Assembly: GCA_016713865.1 (NCBI GenBank)
Contig: JADJOG010000044.1
Location: 1 to 37,085, forward strand
Direction: 5' to 3'
DNA length: 37,085 nt
DNA from: Flavobacteriales bacterium
Lineage (GTDB): Bacteria > Bacteroidota > Bacteroidia > Flavobacteriales_F > PHOS-HE28
Shown in pieces: positions 19,098-26,636 of the stretch. Position numbers and translations under genes: made by a program. The first letter of the stretch is position 1; each line of letters begins with the position of its first letter. The notes beneath the pieces were generated by a model, which had not been told where the DNA came from, ran no database searches, and saw nothing but the letters and a program-made list of their open reading frames with translations.

Positions 19098-19850
19098 TCA
19101 TTTGAAGAGTTCGATCGTGTAATCGAGCAATCGCTGATCGCCATGCGCGCCGTGCCCGGGCACTACGTGATTGGCATGCGGGTAGGCCTGCTTCACGCGC
19201 TCTACCGTTACAGGCCATGCCTCTACATCCGCATCGCCTAGGTAGCCCTTGGTCGCGTCCAACTCCTTGATCAAGCAGCCGCCGAAGAGCACGCCTTCGC
19301 TTGGGAAGTAGCCCACGACGTTATCAATGGTATGCCCTGCGCCGAAGGATCGCACTTCAACCTTTTCGGTTCCAAGGTCGAAGGTGATGGAGTCTTTGAT
19401 CCCATTCTGCGGGACCGCAGTACTATTGAGCTGCGCGAGTTCGACGGTCTTCACGTTGGCGTAAGATGCGATTCCATGCGCATGGAATGACTGAAGTCCA
19501 CCCAGGCAATCCACGTGGAAGTGCGTTGGAACGACCGCGACGATGGAACATCGGATGGACGTTTGGATCCAACGGATCAATTCTTCGGAGGCATGGTCCT
19601 TTGTCGGCGTATCGAATACGATCACTTGGTCGCCACTACGAACGAGCAGGCCGTTGCATGGCACGTTACCGAAGTCGTCCGTTTGGTGATAGGAGGTATG
19701 GATGAAGCTGTTCGCCGTTATCCGCTTGATGATCAAAGCATCTGAACGATAGACCTCGCCGGGCACGAATGGCGGGGGCTCTGCTGTGTCGCATGCGTGC
19801 AGGGCTGATGCGCTAGCAATCAGCGCGAGGGTCCGAAGGATCGGTTTCAG
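19098..19850 (-). CDS. Subclass B1-like metallo-beta-lactamase, probable lipoprotein with CTG start
   Basis: This is a zinc hydrolase of the metallo-beta-lactamase fold, closest in pattern to subclass B1, which opens beta-lactam rings including carbapenems. Counting from CTG at 19850, all B1 ligands are present: H110, H112 and D114 (HFHVDCLGG), H173 (GAGHTIDNVV), C192 with K195 (FGGCLIK) and H233 (VPGHG). The in-frame sequence before the GTG at 19766 reads (L)KPILRTLALIASASALHAC: a lipoprotein signal with a near-lipobox LHAC. No ATG precedes it, so either CTG is used, an ATG was misread or lost, or the gene starts at GTG 19766 without an export signal. Length (250 residues) fits B1 enzymes. 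It sits alone, convergent to the T9SS gene. Confidence 0.85.
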   Translation of the reverse strand: MKPILRTLALIASASALHACDTAEPPPFVPGEVYRSDALIIKRITANSFIHTSYHQTDDFGNVPCNGLLVRSGDQVIVFDTPTKDHASEELIRWIQTSIRCSIVAVVPTHFHVDCLGGLQSFHAHGIASYANVKTVELAQLNSTAVPQNGIKDSITFDLGTEKVEVRSFGAGHTIDNVVGYFPSEGVLFGGCLIKELDATKGYLGDADVEAWPVTVERVKQAYPHANHVVPGHGAHGDQRLLDYTIELFK

Positions 19851-19899
19851 GATTGCGGGTGCTATGACGGGATTCGGCGAATCTATGTCCAGGCTTTTG

Positions 19900-19922
19900 C
19901 CTGCTGATCGGCCGACAGCAGG
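19900..19922. promoter_or_regulatory. Interrupted palindrome upstream of the lactamase
   Basis: CCTGCTG (19900-19906) and CAGCAGG (19916-19922) are perfect inverted arms around ATCGGCCGA, itself largely self-complementary. It lies 50 bases upstream of the lactamase start and about 90 bases after the end of the upstream phosphoesterase on the same strand. It could be an operator or a transcript-end hairpin; no U-run follows. Confidence 0.35.
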
Positions 19923-20014
19923 TAACTGCCCGCGGTTGATGAGTATGTGCCCCTCGACGGCTTAGGGCTCTAGCGCGGCACCTCGGACACGAGCATCATG
20001 ATGCGCAAACACCC

Positions 20015-20853
20015 TTAGGCCGCCTCAATCAGTTCCTCCATCATCAGAGCGGTGCTCTTTGATGCGCGCTTCATCGGCGTGGCCTTGTGATAATGGATGC
20101 GCCATTCACCGTCATTGAATTCAAGCGCGCTCATGTGCTCGATCCAATCGCCGCTGTTCATGTAGCGCACGCTGCCTTTCTCATTCGCGATCGTGCGCAG
20201 CTGCGGTTGATGGATGTGCCCGCAGACAACGTACTGGTAGCCTTCGTGTATGGCCACTTCGGCCGCGGTCTGCTCAAAGTCGCCGATGTACGCCACCGCG
20301 CGCTTCACGCTCTTCTTGATGCGCGCGCTGAAGCTCATGCGCTGGCGTCCCATGAGCGTGAGCATGCGGTTCACGATGTCGTTGAATCGGATCAGGAGGT
20401 CGTAGCCGAGCCCGCCGAGCTTGGCCACCCATTTGGCGTGGCGCGTGCTCGCATCGAAGATGTCGCCGTGGAAGAACCAGTAGCGCTGCCCATCCAGCGT
20501 GATGTCCAAGCGGTCAATCAATTGCAGCTTGCCCAGCTTGGCTGGGCTGTACCGGCGCAGTGCTTCATCGTGATTGCCGGTGATGTAGTACACGGGCACT
20601 TTCGCGGCCAGCTTCATCAGCCGTTTCACCACCTTCATGTGGTCTCGGGGAACCAGCTCTTCTTGAATTGCCAGATGTCGATGATGTCGCCGTTGAGGAT
20701 CACCATGCGCGGCTTCACGCTGCGGAGGTAGTCCAGCAATTCCTCGGCGCGGCAGCCATAGGTGCCGAGATGGAGGTCGGATAGCACGAGCACATCGAGC
20801 GGTCGTTTCATGTGGCGTGGTTTCTTTCGGCCGCGAATCTTCTTCAGCGCCAT
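20015..20853 (-). CDS. Calcineurin-like metallophosphoesterase, LpxH/UDP-diacylglucosamine hydrolase-like (frameshift near 20645)
   Basis: This is a metallophosphoesterase resembling UDP-2,3-diacylglucosamine pyrophosphatase (lipid A synthesis). The start at 20853 (MALKKIRGRKK) is preferred; MKRPLDVLV at 20811 is possible. Metal-binding motifs are in order: SDLHLG (residues 24-29), ILNGDIID, TGNHDE, FFHGDIFD and CGHIHQP. The frame breaks near 20645 within CCCC: one extra C turns SWFPETT-stop into SWFPRDHMKVV and joins both halves. The length of about 280 residues fits the family. It is divergent from the CoA-binding gene. The exact substrate cannot be decided from sequence. Confidence 0.87.
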
Positions 20854-20908
20854 GGCCGCAGGGTGAAGCCCGTGTTAAGCGAATGGCATCGGCCAACAGC
20901 GCCTGTTG

Positions 20909-21288
20909 ATGAGCGATCTTTCCGCCATGAATGACGCCACGCTCGTGCTCGGTGCCAGTGAGAATCCGCAGCGCTATGCGAACAAGGCCGTGCACAGCCT
21001 GATCGCGCACGGTCATGCGGTTGTCGCATTGGGTAAGCGAGCCGGACGGATCGGCGCGGTTCCGATCCTGACTGAGCTTCCGCGGGATGCGCGCATCCAC
21101 ACAGTGACCATCTACCTCTCACTGCGAACCAATCAGCGTGGCTCGAGCAAGTGCTCGCCTTGAGGCCACGTCGCGTGATCTTCAATCCGGGAGCGGAGAA
21201 TCCGGCTTTCGCAAGAGCCCTTCAAGCGCAAGGCGTGGAGGTGATTGAAGGATGCACCTTGGTGATGCTCGCTACGGGCCAGTATTGA
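20909..21288 (+). CDS. CoA-binding domain protein, YccU-like (frameshift near 21125)
   Basis: This is a small Rossmann-fold CoA-binding protein. TLVLGASENPQRYANKAV is the nucleotide-binding start, AGRIGAVPILTELP is typical, and after the break the sequence continues AWLEQVLALRPRRVIFNPGAENPAF...EVIEGCTLVML, matching the family end with the conserved NPG and Cys. The frame opened at 20909 stops at 21163; a one-base correction near 21125 joins the parts to the stop at 21286-21288. The start could also be the ATG at 20927. Length is about 125 residues. The physiological role of the family is unclear. Confidence 0.85.
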
Positions 21289-21300
21289 GCGATCACGTGT

Positions 21301-21798
21301 TCAGGCGATCCGCTTCGGGTAATCGAACCACACGAGCGTGCCCAGGTCGCGCGATGTTGCGCGCCAGCTGTCCAACGGGAAGTCGATGCGCACCAGGCCG
21401 CAGGTGGGCAGCTCGCCGGGTCCATCGCTGGCGAAGTATTCCACGGCTTCCGAGAAGCCCGGATTATGTCCGAAGAGCATCACGCTCCTCGCGGAATCGG
21501 GCAATGCGGCAACAACCTGCATGATCATGTCGATGCTGGCATGATAGAGCTTGGGCTGCAGTTGGAAACGATCGGAACCGATGCGCGATTCATTGGCGAA
21601 GCAGCGTGCCGTGGTCAGCGCGCGGTTCGCATCGCTCGCAACGATGAGGTCCAGCTGCTCGCCGCGTTCGCTGAATCGACGTGCCATCTCCGGCGCATCG
21701 TGCAAGCCGCGCTCGTTCAGCGGTCGCTCATGATCCGATTGCCCGGGATCGGCCCAGCTGCTCTTCGCGTGCCGGCAGAGGTAGAGCGTGCGCATCAC
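21301..21798 (-). CDS. sixA: Phosphohistidine phosphatase SixA-like
   Basis: This is a 165-residue member of the histidine phosphatase superfamily. LCRHAKSSW is the SixA-type RHG motif, HERPLNERG follows, VASDANRALTTA contributes the phosphate pocket and LFGHNPG holds the second catalytic His. SixA removes phosphate from phosphohistidine in signalling proteins; in this phylum the target is not known. The DUF-type gene upstream ends 23 bases before it on the same strand, so the two are probably co-transcribed. It is convergent to the CoA-binding gene 12 bases away. Confidence 0.93.
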   Translation of the reverse strand: MMRTLYLCRHAKSSWADPGQSDHERPLNERGLHDAPEMARRFSERGEQLDLIVASDANRALTTARCFANESRIGSDRFQLQPKLYHASIDMIMQVVAALPDSARSVMLFGHNPGFSEAVEYFASDGPGELPTCGLVRIDFPLDSWRATSRDLGTLVWFDYPKRIA

Positions 21799-21821
21799 CG
21801 ATCAAGGTAGCGGCGCCTCGC

Positions 21822-22262
21822 TCACACGTTCGCCGACTTCAGCCCTTCGAGCAGGCTTGCGAGGAGCGCATTCGCATCAGTGGTGATGGGCAGCTCGAAT
21901 TGCACGTGCCGCGCATCGCTGAATTGCTGCCCGTTGCGGAAGCCCTTGCTGATGTTCAGGAAGAGCGAGCGCGGGTACTCGCCGGTGAAATGCAATTGCA
22001 CCAGGTTGCCGCCGGCCATGCGCAGCACGTAGCGCGGGTATCCGCTCACGTTGTCGCTCCAGGTGGTGTCCTCCTCGAGCACGGTGCCTTGCGAGCGCAG
22101 GTCCTCGGCCCATTCGTCCATCACGTAGTACAAAGTGTCCTCTACGAAGATGGCGGGGTCGCGCGGGATCTGGTTCTGGAAAGGGTCCACCGGTGCCAGC
22201 AGGCGCGAGCGCGTGTGGCGCAGCGCGGTGGTGATGTCGTCGATCTGTGCAGTGAATGTCAT
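21822..22262 (-). CDS. Conserved-looking hypothetical protein
   Basis: The protein has 146 residues, with no signal peptide or membrane segment and no family recognised. The sequence looks like a folded cytosolic alpha+beta protein: an acidic N-terminal helix (TFTAQIDDITTALRHTRSRLL), a central sheet with YPRYVLRMAGGNLVQLHF, and a C-terminal helix (ANALLASLLEGLKSA). It is probably in one transcript with sixA, which starts 23 bases downstream. It is intact, in a GC-rich frame without breaks. Nothing supports a specific function. Confidence 0.7.
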   Translation of the reverse strand: MTFTAQIDDITTALRHTRSRLLAPVDPFQNQIPRDPAIFVEDTLYYVMDEWAEDLRSQGTVLEEDTTWSDNVSGYPRYVLRMAGGNLVQLHFTGEYPRSLFLNISKGFRNGQQFSDARHVQFELPITTDANALLASLLEGLKSANV

Positions 22263-22884
22263 TCTCTACGTCTTCGTTCGAGGGGCAATGTATCGGGATC
22301 GTTGCGCACCCCCGGCAAATGCTTGTCATGGTTTTGCACGATCGATCCAACATCAAGGGGCAACGCGCTCGAGTTCACGGGTAACGATGTGCTTTGCGTC
22401 GTGAAGCAGCGATGCGCCCCGCTCACTACTCTTCGCAGCTATGCGAGTGGTCGATTCCTTTTGTTCGCATCTCAAGGCTTTCCTTCCTTCTCTTCAGCTG
22501 GATTCGATTTCAGTCTGTGAGCCTTGCTCAAGAACCGATCCTTCACCATCATGAGCTTGCGCTTCTGCCAACGCTGGTGGTTCTTGTCTTTGCGCGGTAG
22601 TCCTATTCATGGAGCACGCCGACGATACCGACTGCGGAGCATCATGGCTCGGCTTGCCTCTCGTCTCACGCGGCCTGCAGCTCACGGTTGTTGAAGAGGA
22701 GGTCGGGGAACCTGCCAATGGTGGCGAGCTTTCGACGAGTAAAGCTGGCGACATGCTGTTATGCGGCGAACGAGCGGCCAAGGCAGGGAACCCGATTGAC
22801 GAGAGTCAGGATCCTTGCTTGGCAATTGTCATGGATGCGGGTGGTCGCTGCGCGGACCTTCGCAATGACCAAAACAATCAAGCC
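22263..22884. other. Intergenic accessory region with decayed gene tails
   Basis: About 620 bases hold no intact gene. On the minus strand, 22426-22470 reads MRTKGIDHSHSCEE-stop, the tail of a Fic gene (separate entry). Also on the minus strand, near 22680-22760, the frame ASFTRRKLATIGRFPDLLF...LQAA-stop looks like the end of a lost coding region I cannot name. Open frames on the plus strand here have no domain pattern. The composition and scraps mark the left border of the accessory island. Confidence 0.5.
22426..22470 (-). pseudogene. Tail remnant of a BRO-N/Fic-type gene
   Basis: The minus-strand frame reads MRTKGIDHSHSCEE-stop, preceded by basic degraded sequence (LKRRKESLE). It matches in pattern the end of the Fic pseudogene at 23813-23860 (MYMKGFDHSYNCEEE) and, from memory, the conserved end of Bacteroidota BRO-N/Fic proteins, M-x-M-K-G-I-D-x-S-Y. 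No other part of that gene is visible here. The two tails are 1.4 kb apart in the same orientation. Confidence 0.5.
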
Positions 22885-23353
22885 ATGTCAACTCTCGTTC
22901 CAACCCGCCGTTCCCTGCTCTCCCGGTTCTTCGACGACGATGCCTTCGGCTTGCCGGAGGGTTTCTTGGAGGATGCAGGCATGATGCCTTCCCGTCTGTT
23001 CGACCGCCCCTTCCTCAACGAGATGAAGATGCCCGCCGTGAACATCAAGGACAACACCGATCACTTCGCCATTGAGTTGGCCGCGCCCGGCTACAAGAAG
23101 GACGACCTGAAGGTGACCGTGAAAGATGGCCTGCTCACCATGCCAGCGAGAAGAAGCGCGAAAGCGAGGAGGAGAAGAAGGGATACACCCGCAAGGAGTT
23201 CAGCTTCGCCTCCTTCAGACGTTCGTTCGTGCTGCCCGAGAACACCGATGCGGACAGCCTGAAGGCGAACTTCGCTGATGGCGTGCTGAGCTGATGCTGA
23301 ACAAGACCAGGCGTTGCCCGAGAATAAGGCCCAGGAGGTCCAAGATCGATTGA
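22885..23353 (+). CDS. Hsp20/alpha-crystallin family small heat-shock protein (frame breaks)
   Basis: This is an ATP-independent holdase chaperone. The start at 22885 (MSTLVPTRRSLLSRFFDDD) is usual for Bacteroidota Hsp20. The alpha-crystallin domain shows PAVNIKDNTDHFAIELAAPG, YKKDDLKVTVKDGLLT, then in a shifted frame EKKGYTRKEFSFASFRRSF, VLPENTDADSLKANFADGVL and the end NKAQEV(K)ID-stop at 23351-23353. Breaks lie near 23142, 23288 and just before the stop. Each is repaired by one base and conserved sequence continues across it. Length after repair is about 155 residues, normal for the family. Confidence 0.85.
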
Positions 23354-23443
23354 GTGCCGATCCCCGGTACGGAGCGGGGCCGGCGCCCCGCTTTGCATTG
23401 GGGCAAGCTCGCTCATCCGCGCAACCTGTTCATCACCTCGCGC

Positions 23444-23788
23444 ATGCCCGCCGCTTGCGCGGCGCGCGTGATTGAGATCAGCCGCAAGGTCTTCACGAAG
23501 AACTGGAACTTCCTTGCGGCCAACCCGCAGTATCGCGGGGCGCTGGAGTGCCTCGATGTAGGCGCGACCAGCAGAACGCCGCAGGAACGCTCCGCGCAGC
23601 ACCGCACCGGCGCTCTCAGCAAGAAGGGCCACGACCTCAACAGCGCCATCGTGAAGAAGTACGGACGCTACCTGCGTCCCAGCCTCTACCAGCACATCGG
23701 GCCGCTCAGCAGTGCCGAGGACTTGGAGGTGGAGAAGGGGCTGGCGTTGGAGCTTCGGCGGAAGGGCGATGCGGTGTGGACGAATTGA
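23444..23788 (+). CDS. GIY-YIG nuclease-like small protein
   Basis: The protein has about 114 residues. VIEISRKVF resembles the GIY strand (often YVIEI), and CLDVGATSRTPQERSAQHRTG resembles the YIG strand (usually LYVG.TSRTPEERFAQH), with the arginine-bearing helix. YGRYLRPSLYQHIGPLSSAED and GLALELRRKGDAVWTN match the end of compact GIY-YIG proteins. The usual Tyr of the YIG strand reads Asp here and a Phe reads Ser, so either point errors or loss of catalysis. The N terminus is uncertain: conserved sequence begins just where GC-rich indels may hide a start upstream of 23444. Confidence 0.6.
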   Translation: MPAACAARVIEISRKVFTKNWNFLAANPQYRGALECLDVGATSRTPQERSAQHRTGALSKKGHDLNSAIVKKYGRYLRPSLYQHIGPLSSAEDLEVEKGLALELRRKGDAVWTN

Positions 23789-23812
23789 GGGGCTGGTGAA
23801 CGACCGGTCTCC

Positions 23813-24109
23813 TCACTCCTCCTCGCAGTTGTACGAGTGGTCGAAGCCCTTCATGTACATCGCGCGGAGTCATCTACAGACGTCCGGCGCGAGGAGCTTC
23901 AACTGGGTAGTGGCACTCACCACTTCGCTATTCTCCCGCTTCAGCTTGGCCTTGAGGTATTTCCAGTAGTTGCGGGTCCTCTCGTAGTTGTCCTGGTCGG
24001 TCAGCACGGCCACGATGTCCAGCACACTGAACCACCACTTGGCCTGCTCCTCATCCCAAACGGCGCGTACCTCGCGGTCGTCGAAGAAGCGGATGGAGAT
24101 CTTGGTCAT
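23813..24109 (-). pseudogene. BRO-N/Fic family gene with the Fic core deleted
   Basis: The N-terminal 79 residues are clean: MTKISIRFFDDREVRAVWDE, WWFSVLDIVAVLTDQD and RNYWKYLKAKLKREN, the BRO-N-like DNA-binding start of Bacteroidota Fic-type proteins. After LKLLAPD, where such proteins continue for over 200 residues with the Fic motif, the sequence jumps: VCR-stop-LRA and then the family's last residues MYMKGFDHSYNCEEE-stop at 23813-23860, all in one frame. So the HPFxxGNGR core is gone and only head and tail remain. A truncated 79-residue BRO-N protein could still be made. Full-length comparison is from memory of the family. Confidence 0.65.
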
Positions 24110-24335
24110 GTGGGTGTGCTAATGGGCTGGACCGATGGTTCGCCCGTCTAAGGAGAAGCCAAGGTAGGGGTGGGCAGGTGGGCGGCTCTGAGTTGAGTCC
24201 TTTGCTTGGACCCTTGCGGTGGCGTGATCAGATCCTGCACGTTCAATGAGTTCGCCGGAGTGGGCTGCCCATTTATTTGATCACTAAAATGCAATTGCAA
24301 TACCCTGGATAACAGTTAGATAGGCCGTGATGTCG

Positions 24336-24370
24336 GATTAAGCATATCGCGATCCGCTTAATCTGCATGG
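24336..24370 (+). repeat. Left inverted repeat of the ATPase unit
   Basis: GATTAAGC (24336-24343), 12-base spacer, GCTTAATC (24356-24363), then TGCAT. It sits within 5 bases of the ATPase stop codon at 24375, so it could also act as its transcript-end hairpin. The region is AT-richer than its surroundings. Confidence 0.6.
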
Positions 24371-24374
24371 GCGG

Positions 24375-25820
24375 TTACCGGTACATGGCCTCCACCGCTT
24401 CGATGGCCCGGATACCGCGGTGATAGACATACAGTGCGGTCGGCACGTACCTCAGTTCGATGCCTTGAACAGTTCGTGTGAGCGACTTGGTGCGCGTGGT
24501 CACCACGGCCCACCAGCTTGTTGCGCTTGGCGAAGGCGAGCAGGCTTTTCAGTTCCCCGGGCCGATCAACGTAGCGGTCGCTCCACTTCACCTCGCATAG
24601 CCGATCGGGCTTCAGGCGGGTGTTCAGCCGCACCAGGTCCACCCCGCCTTCGCTGCGGCCCCCTCCTTCCAGTTGGCGTAATGCACCGGTTCGTTCAGGG
24701 TGAGGTCCTGAGCGTACACCGCCGTTTCGGCCAGTGCGCCGAAACCAGTGTCGCTATCCGGCAGCGGACCGAACAGCGCGGTGCGCAAGCTGGGGTTGGT
24801 GAGGTACACTTTGAAGCCGTGCTCGCGCTTGTATTGCTTGGCGCTCATGTCAAGGCGGCGCAGGCGTCGGATCAGGTAGGCGGCTTCCAGGTATTCCAGG
24901 TATTTGCGAATGGTGACCGCATCAACGCCGCTGGTCTCGCCCAGCGATCCGTAGCTGAACACCTGGCCGGTGTTGTAGGCCACCACGCTGAAGAAGCGGT
25001 TCAACTCCTGCACATCGCCGATGCCGTAGAGGCTGGGCAGGTCGCGCAACAGCACCTTGTCCACGATGTCGCTGCGGATGAAGCGGCCGGGGTCCTTCTG
25101 GATCAGCGGGTCGAAGAGCGCCTCGGGGTAGCCGCCGAAGGTGATGTATTGCACGAACAGCGTGTTGAGCGCCGCGATGTCAATGGTGTCGTGGAAGGGC
25201 TGCGCTTCGCCTCCCCAGTCGCGTTGCGTTTGCACGATCAGTTGCTGCCGGTCGAGCAGGTGCAGGAACTCGTGGAAGGTGAGCGGGGGGAGCAGGAACT
25301 CCGTGAAACGGCCCGCGCCGCTCTCCTGGCTCTTGGCCTTCAGCGCTGCGGCCGCGCTGCCGCTCACCACGAAGCGCGTACGCGGATAGGTGTCCACCAG
25401 CACCTTCAGGTCGCGCTCCCAATCGGCCAGGTACTGGATCTCGTCGAAGAGCACATGGTAGCCGGCCGGGTCATCGTCCTTCAGTGCCGCGCGGCACAGG
25501 CGGAACAGGTCGTCCAAGCGCATGCGGCTGTACACCGGCTGATCCACGCTCAGCAAGCAGATCTTCTTCGGTGGCACGCCCGCCTGGATCAGCTGGTCCA
25601 CGCACTGCTGCAGCATCACGGTTTTGCCCACGCGCCGCGGGCCCAGCAGCACCACCGCGCGCCGCACTTTGGCCTGCACCAGCCGCATGAAAGGCGCGAA
25701 GAAGGCCCGGTGCCGCATCTCCCGGTAGAGCGTATCCACGCCCGCGCCGGTCCACCACGGGTTTTCCGTGCGGATCCGCGCCTGCACATGCTCCTCGCTG
25801 GGGGGCTTGATGGTGGACAT
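24375..25820 (-). CDS. AAA+ ATPase with DUF4143-type C-terminal domain (two frame breaks)
   Basis: This is a predicted P-loop ATPase of the AAA_14/DUF4143 family, abundant in Bacteroidota and of unsettled function. Walker A is GPRRVGKT (60-67), Walker B VLFDEIQYL (123-131), and sensor VVSGSAAAAL follows. The C-terminal DUF4143 part shows YITFGGYPEAL, LLRDLPSLYGI, RKYLEYLEAAYLI and KVYLTNPSLRTAL. After residue about 390 the frame breaks twice (near 24650 and 24515); restored sequence gives DLVRLN and LCEVKWSDRYVDRP, the usual PD-(D/E)xK-like end, then VVTTRTKS...EAVEAMYR-stop at 24375. Both breaks look like single-base errors. It is enclosed by inverted repeats. Confidence 0.85.
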
Positions 25821-25825
25821 GCCTG

Positions 25826-25833
25826 CAAATATA
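25826..25833 (-). promoter_or_regulatory. Bacteroidota -7 box before the ATPase
   Basis: On the minus strand TATATTTG matches TAnnTTTG exactly and ends 6 bases before the ATPase ATG at 25820, which would give a very short leader. A good -33 TTTG at the usual distance is not seen. The box lies between the right inverted repeat and the gene. Confidence 0.5.
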
Positions 25834-25837
25834 GCCG

Positions 25838-25873
25838 GATGCGCAAATTAAGGATATGAGAATATGCTTAATC
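25838..25873 (-). repeat. Right inverted repeat of the ATPase unit
   Basis: ATTAAG (25847-25852) and CTTAAT (25867-25872) form an inverted pair; ATATGCTTAATC at 25862-25873 is the exact reverse complement of the left end. It lies upstream of the ATPase start, so it may double as an operator over the promoter. Confidence 0.6.
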
Positions 25874-26180
25874 ATGCACTCTGTGTCATGGTATCCAGAC
25901 GCATGGGATCTGCTCCGTCAACTTGTTCGTGGCAGCGCGCTCCACCATGCAAGATCGCCTGGCTCAGCGGACGGAACATGATCAGCTCGTCCATGCGGCG
26001 GAAGCCAACTCCGCATTGCCCGTCGGGCTGCGCAAGGGCCCTCACGCCCATGCGGCGGTACTCGTCCCTTGCAGAGCACTCGGCCATTCGCGGTCCTCGC
26101 GCTTGCCTGGCCGCAAGATCCCGCTTGCTCGCTGCCGAAGGCAACACCGGGATGGCTTCTGGGAACTCGGGGCGCACGGT

Positions 26181-26195
26181 TCCCGCGAAGCGGGA
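26181..26195. repeat. Perfect short palindrome inside ClpB fragment
   Basis: TCCCGC GAA GCGGGA replaces the sequence coding DLLRK between conserved VMD and TVRPEF codons. The right-edge clpB has an unrelated 13-base stretch here. It may be a template-switch product or a small inserted hairpin. Confidence 0.5.
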
Positions 26196-26274
26196 TCCAT
26201 CACCTCGCGCGCATCTTCTCCACCACGGCGTCCACATCCTTGCGCTCCAGGTCCTCGAAGTTCTCCTGAATGAT

Positions 26275-26346
26275 CCCGCCAAAAGCGCGGGACAAGGTGT
26301 GCGAGTTGACTGCCGAAAGGCATGCCCCGCCTGCCGCAAGGCACGG
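26275..26346. repeat. Two hairpin-bearing insertions in the ClpB fragment
   Basis: Compared with the right-edge clpB, the codons for SNIGSHIIQEN are split by 24 bases at 26275-26298 (CCCGCCAAAAGCGCGGG hairpin) and 41 bases at 26306-26346 (TGCCGAAAGGCA and TGCCGCAAGGCA hairpins). The intervening GTGCGAG still codes the original SH residues, so both are insertions, not divergence. Confidence 0.6.
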
Positions 26347-26636
26347 CCGATGTTGCTCGTCATGATGATGATGGTATTCTTGAAGTTGACCACCCGGCCA
26401 TTGTAGGCGGTGTGGCGACCGTCGTCGAGCACCTCGCAGGATGTTCCACACGTCGGGGTGGGCCTTCTCGATCTCGTCGAGCAGCACCACGCGAGGGCTT
26501 GCGGCGCACGGCCTCGGTGAGCTGGCCGCCCTCGTCGTAGCCCATTGCCCGGTGACGAGACTCCGAGGCGGCTCACGCAAGACACCCGGTTGAGTCACGC
26601 TGTATATTGGCAAAGGGTCACTGACCAGGACACAGG

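Larger units (their letters stand above)
24336..25873. mobile_element. Candidate inverted-repeat-bounded ATPase unit
   Basis: GATTAAGCATAT at 24336-24347 recurs as its reverse complement at 25862-25873, and the similarity continues inward for about 35 bases (ATCC, CTTAAT and TGC blocks shared). The only gene between is the DUF4143 ATPase. Each end is also a palindrome on its own: GATTAAGC/GCTTAATC on the left and ATTAAG/CTTAAT on the right. No target-site duplication or transposase is visible, so movement is inference; paired operators or transcript-end structures are the alternative. Confidence 0.4.
25945..26575 (-). pseudogene. ClpB AAA2-module fragment with palindromic insertions
   Basis: The minus strand encodes pieces of the second AAA+ module of a ClpB disaggregase: VSRL, YDEGGQLTEAVRR, VVLLDEIEKAHPDVWNIL (Walker B), GRVVNFKNTIIIMTSNIG, IIQENFEDLERKDVDAVVEK, TVRPEF and DELIMFRPLSQ. 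Frames change many times. It is similar to, but distinct from, the clpB at the right edge (for example NTIIIM against NTIVIM). Walker A, the first AAA module and the C terminus are absent. Three extra stretches interrupt conserved sequence (26275-26298, 26306-26346 and roughly 25998-26160), two with small hairpins. It sits between the ATPase unit and the SecB-like gene; it cannot make a working ClpB. Confidence 0.75.

Noticed and set aside
23354..23443. N-terminal extension of the GIY-YIG-like gene
   Set aside because: The upstream frame runs into the Hsp20 stop and shows no family pattern; the conserved strand begins at about 23470.
24420..25859. Plus-strand open frame of about 480 codons
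   Set aside because: It is antisense to the DUF4143 ATPase, which shows Walker motifs; the antisense product is low-complexity Val/Ala/His.
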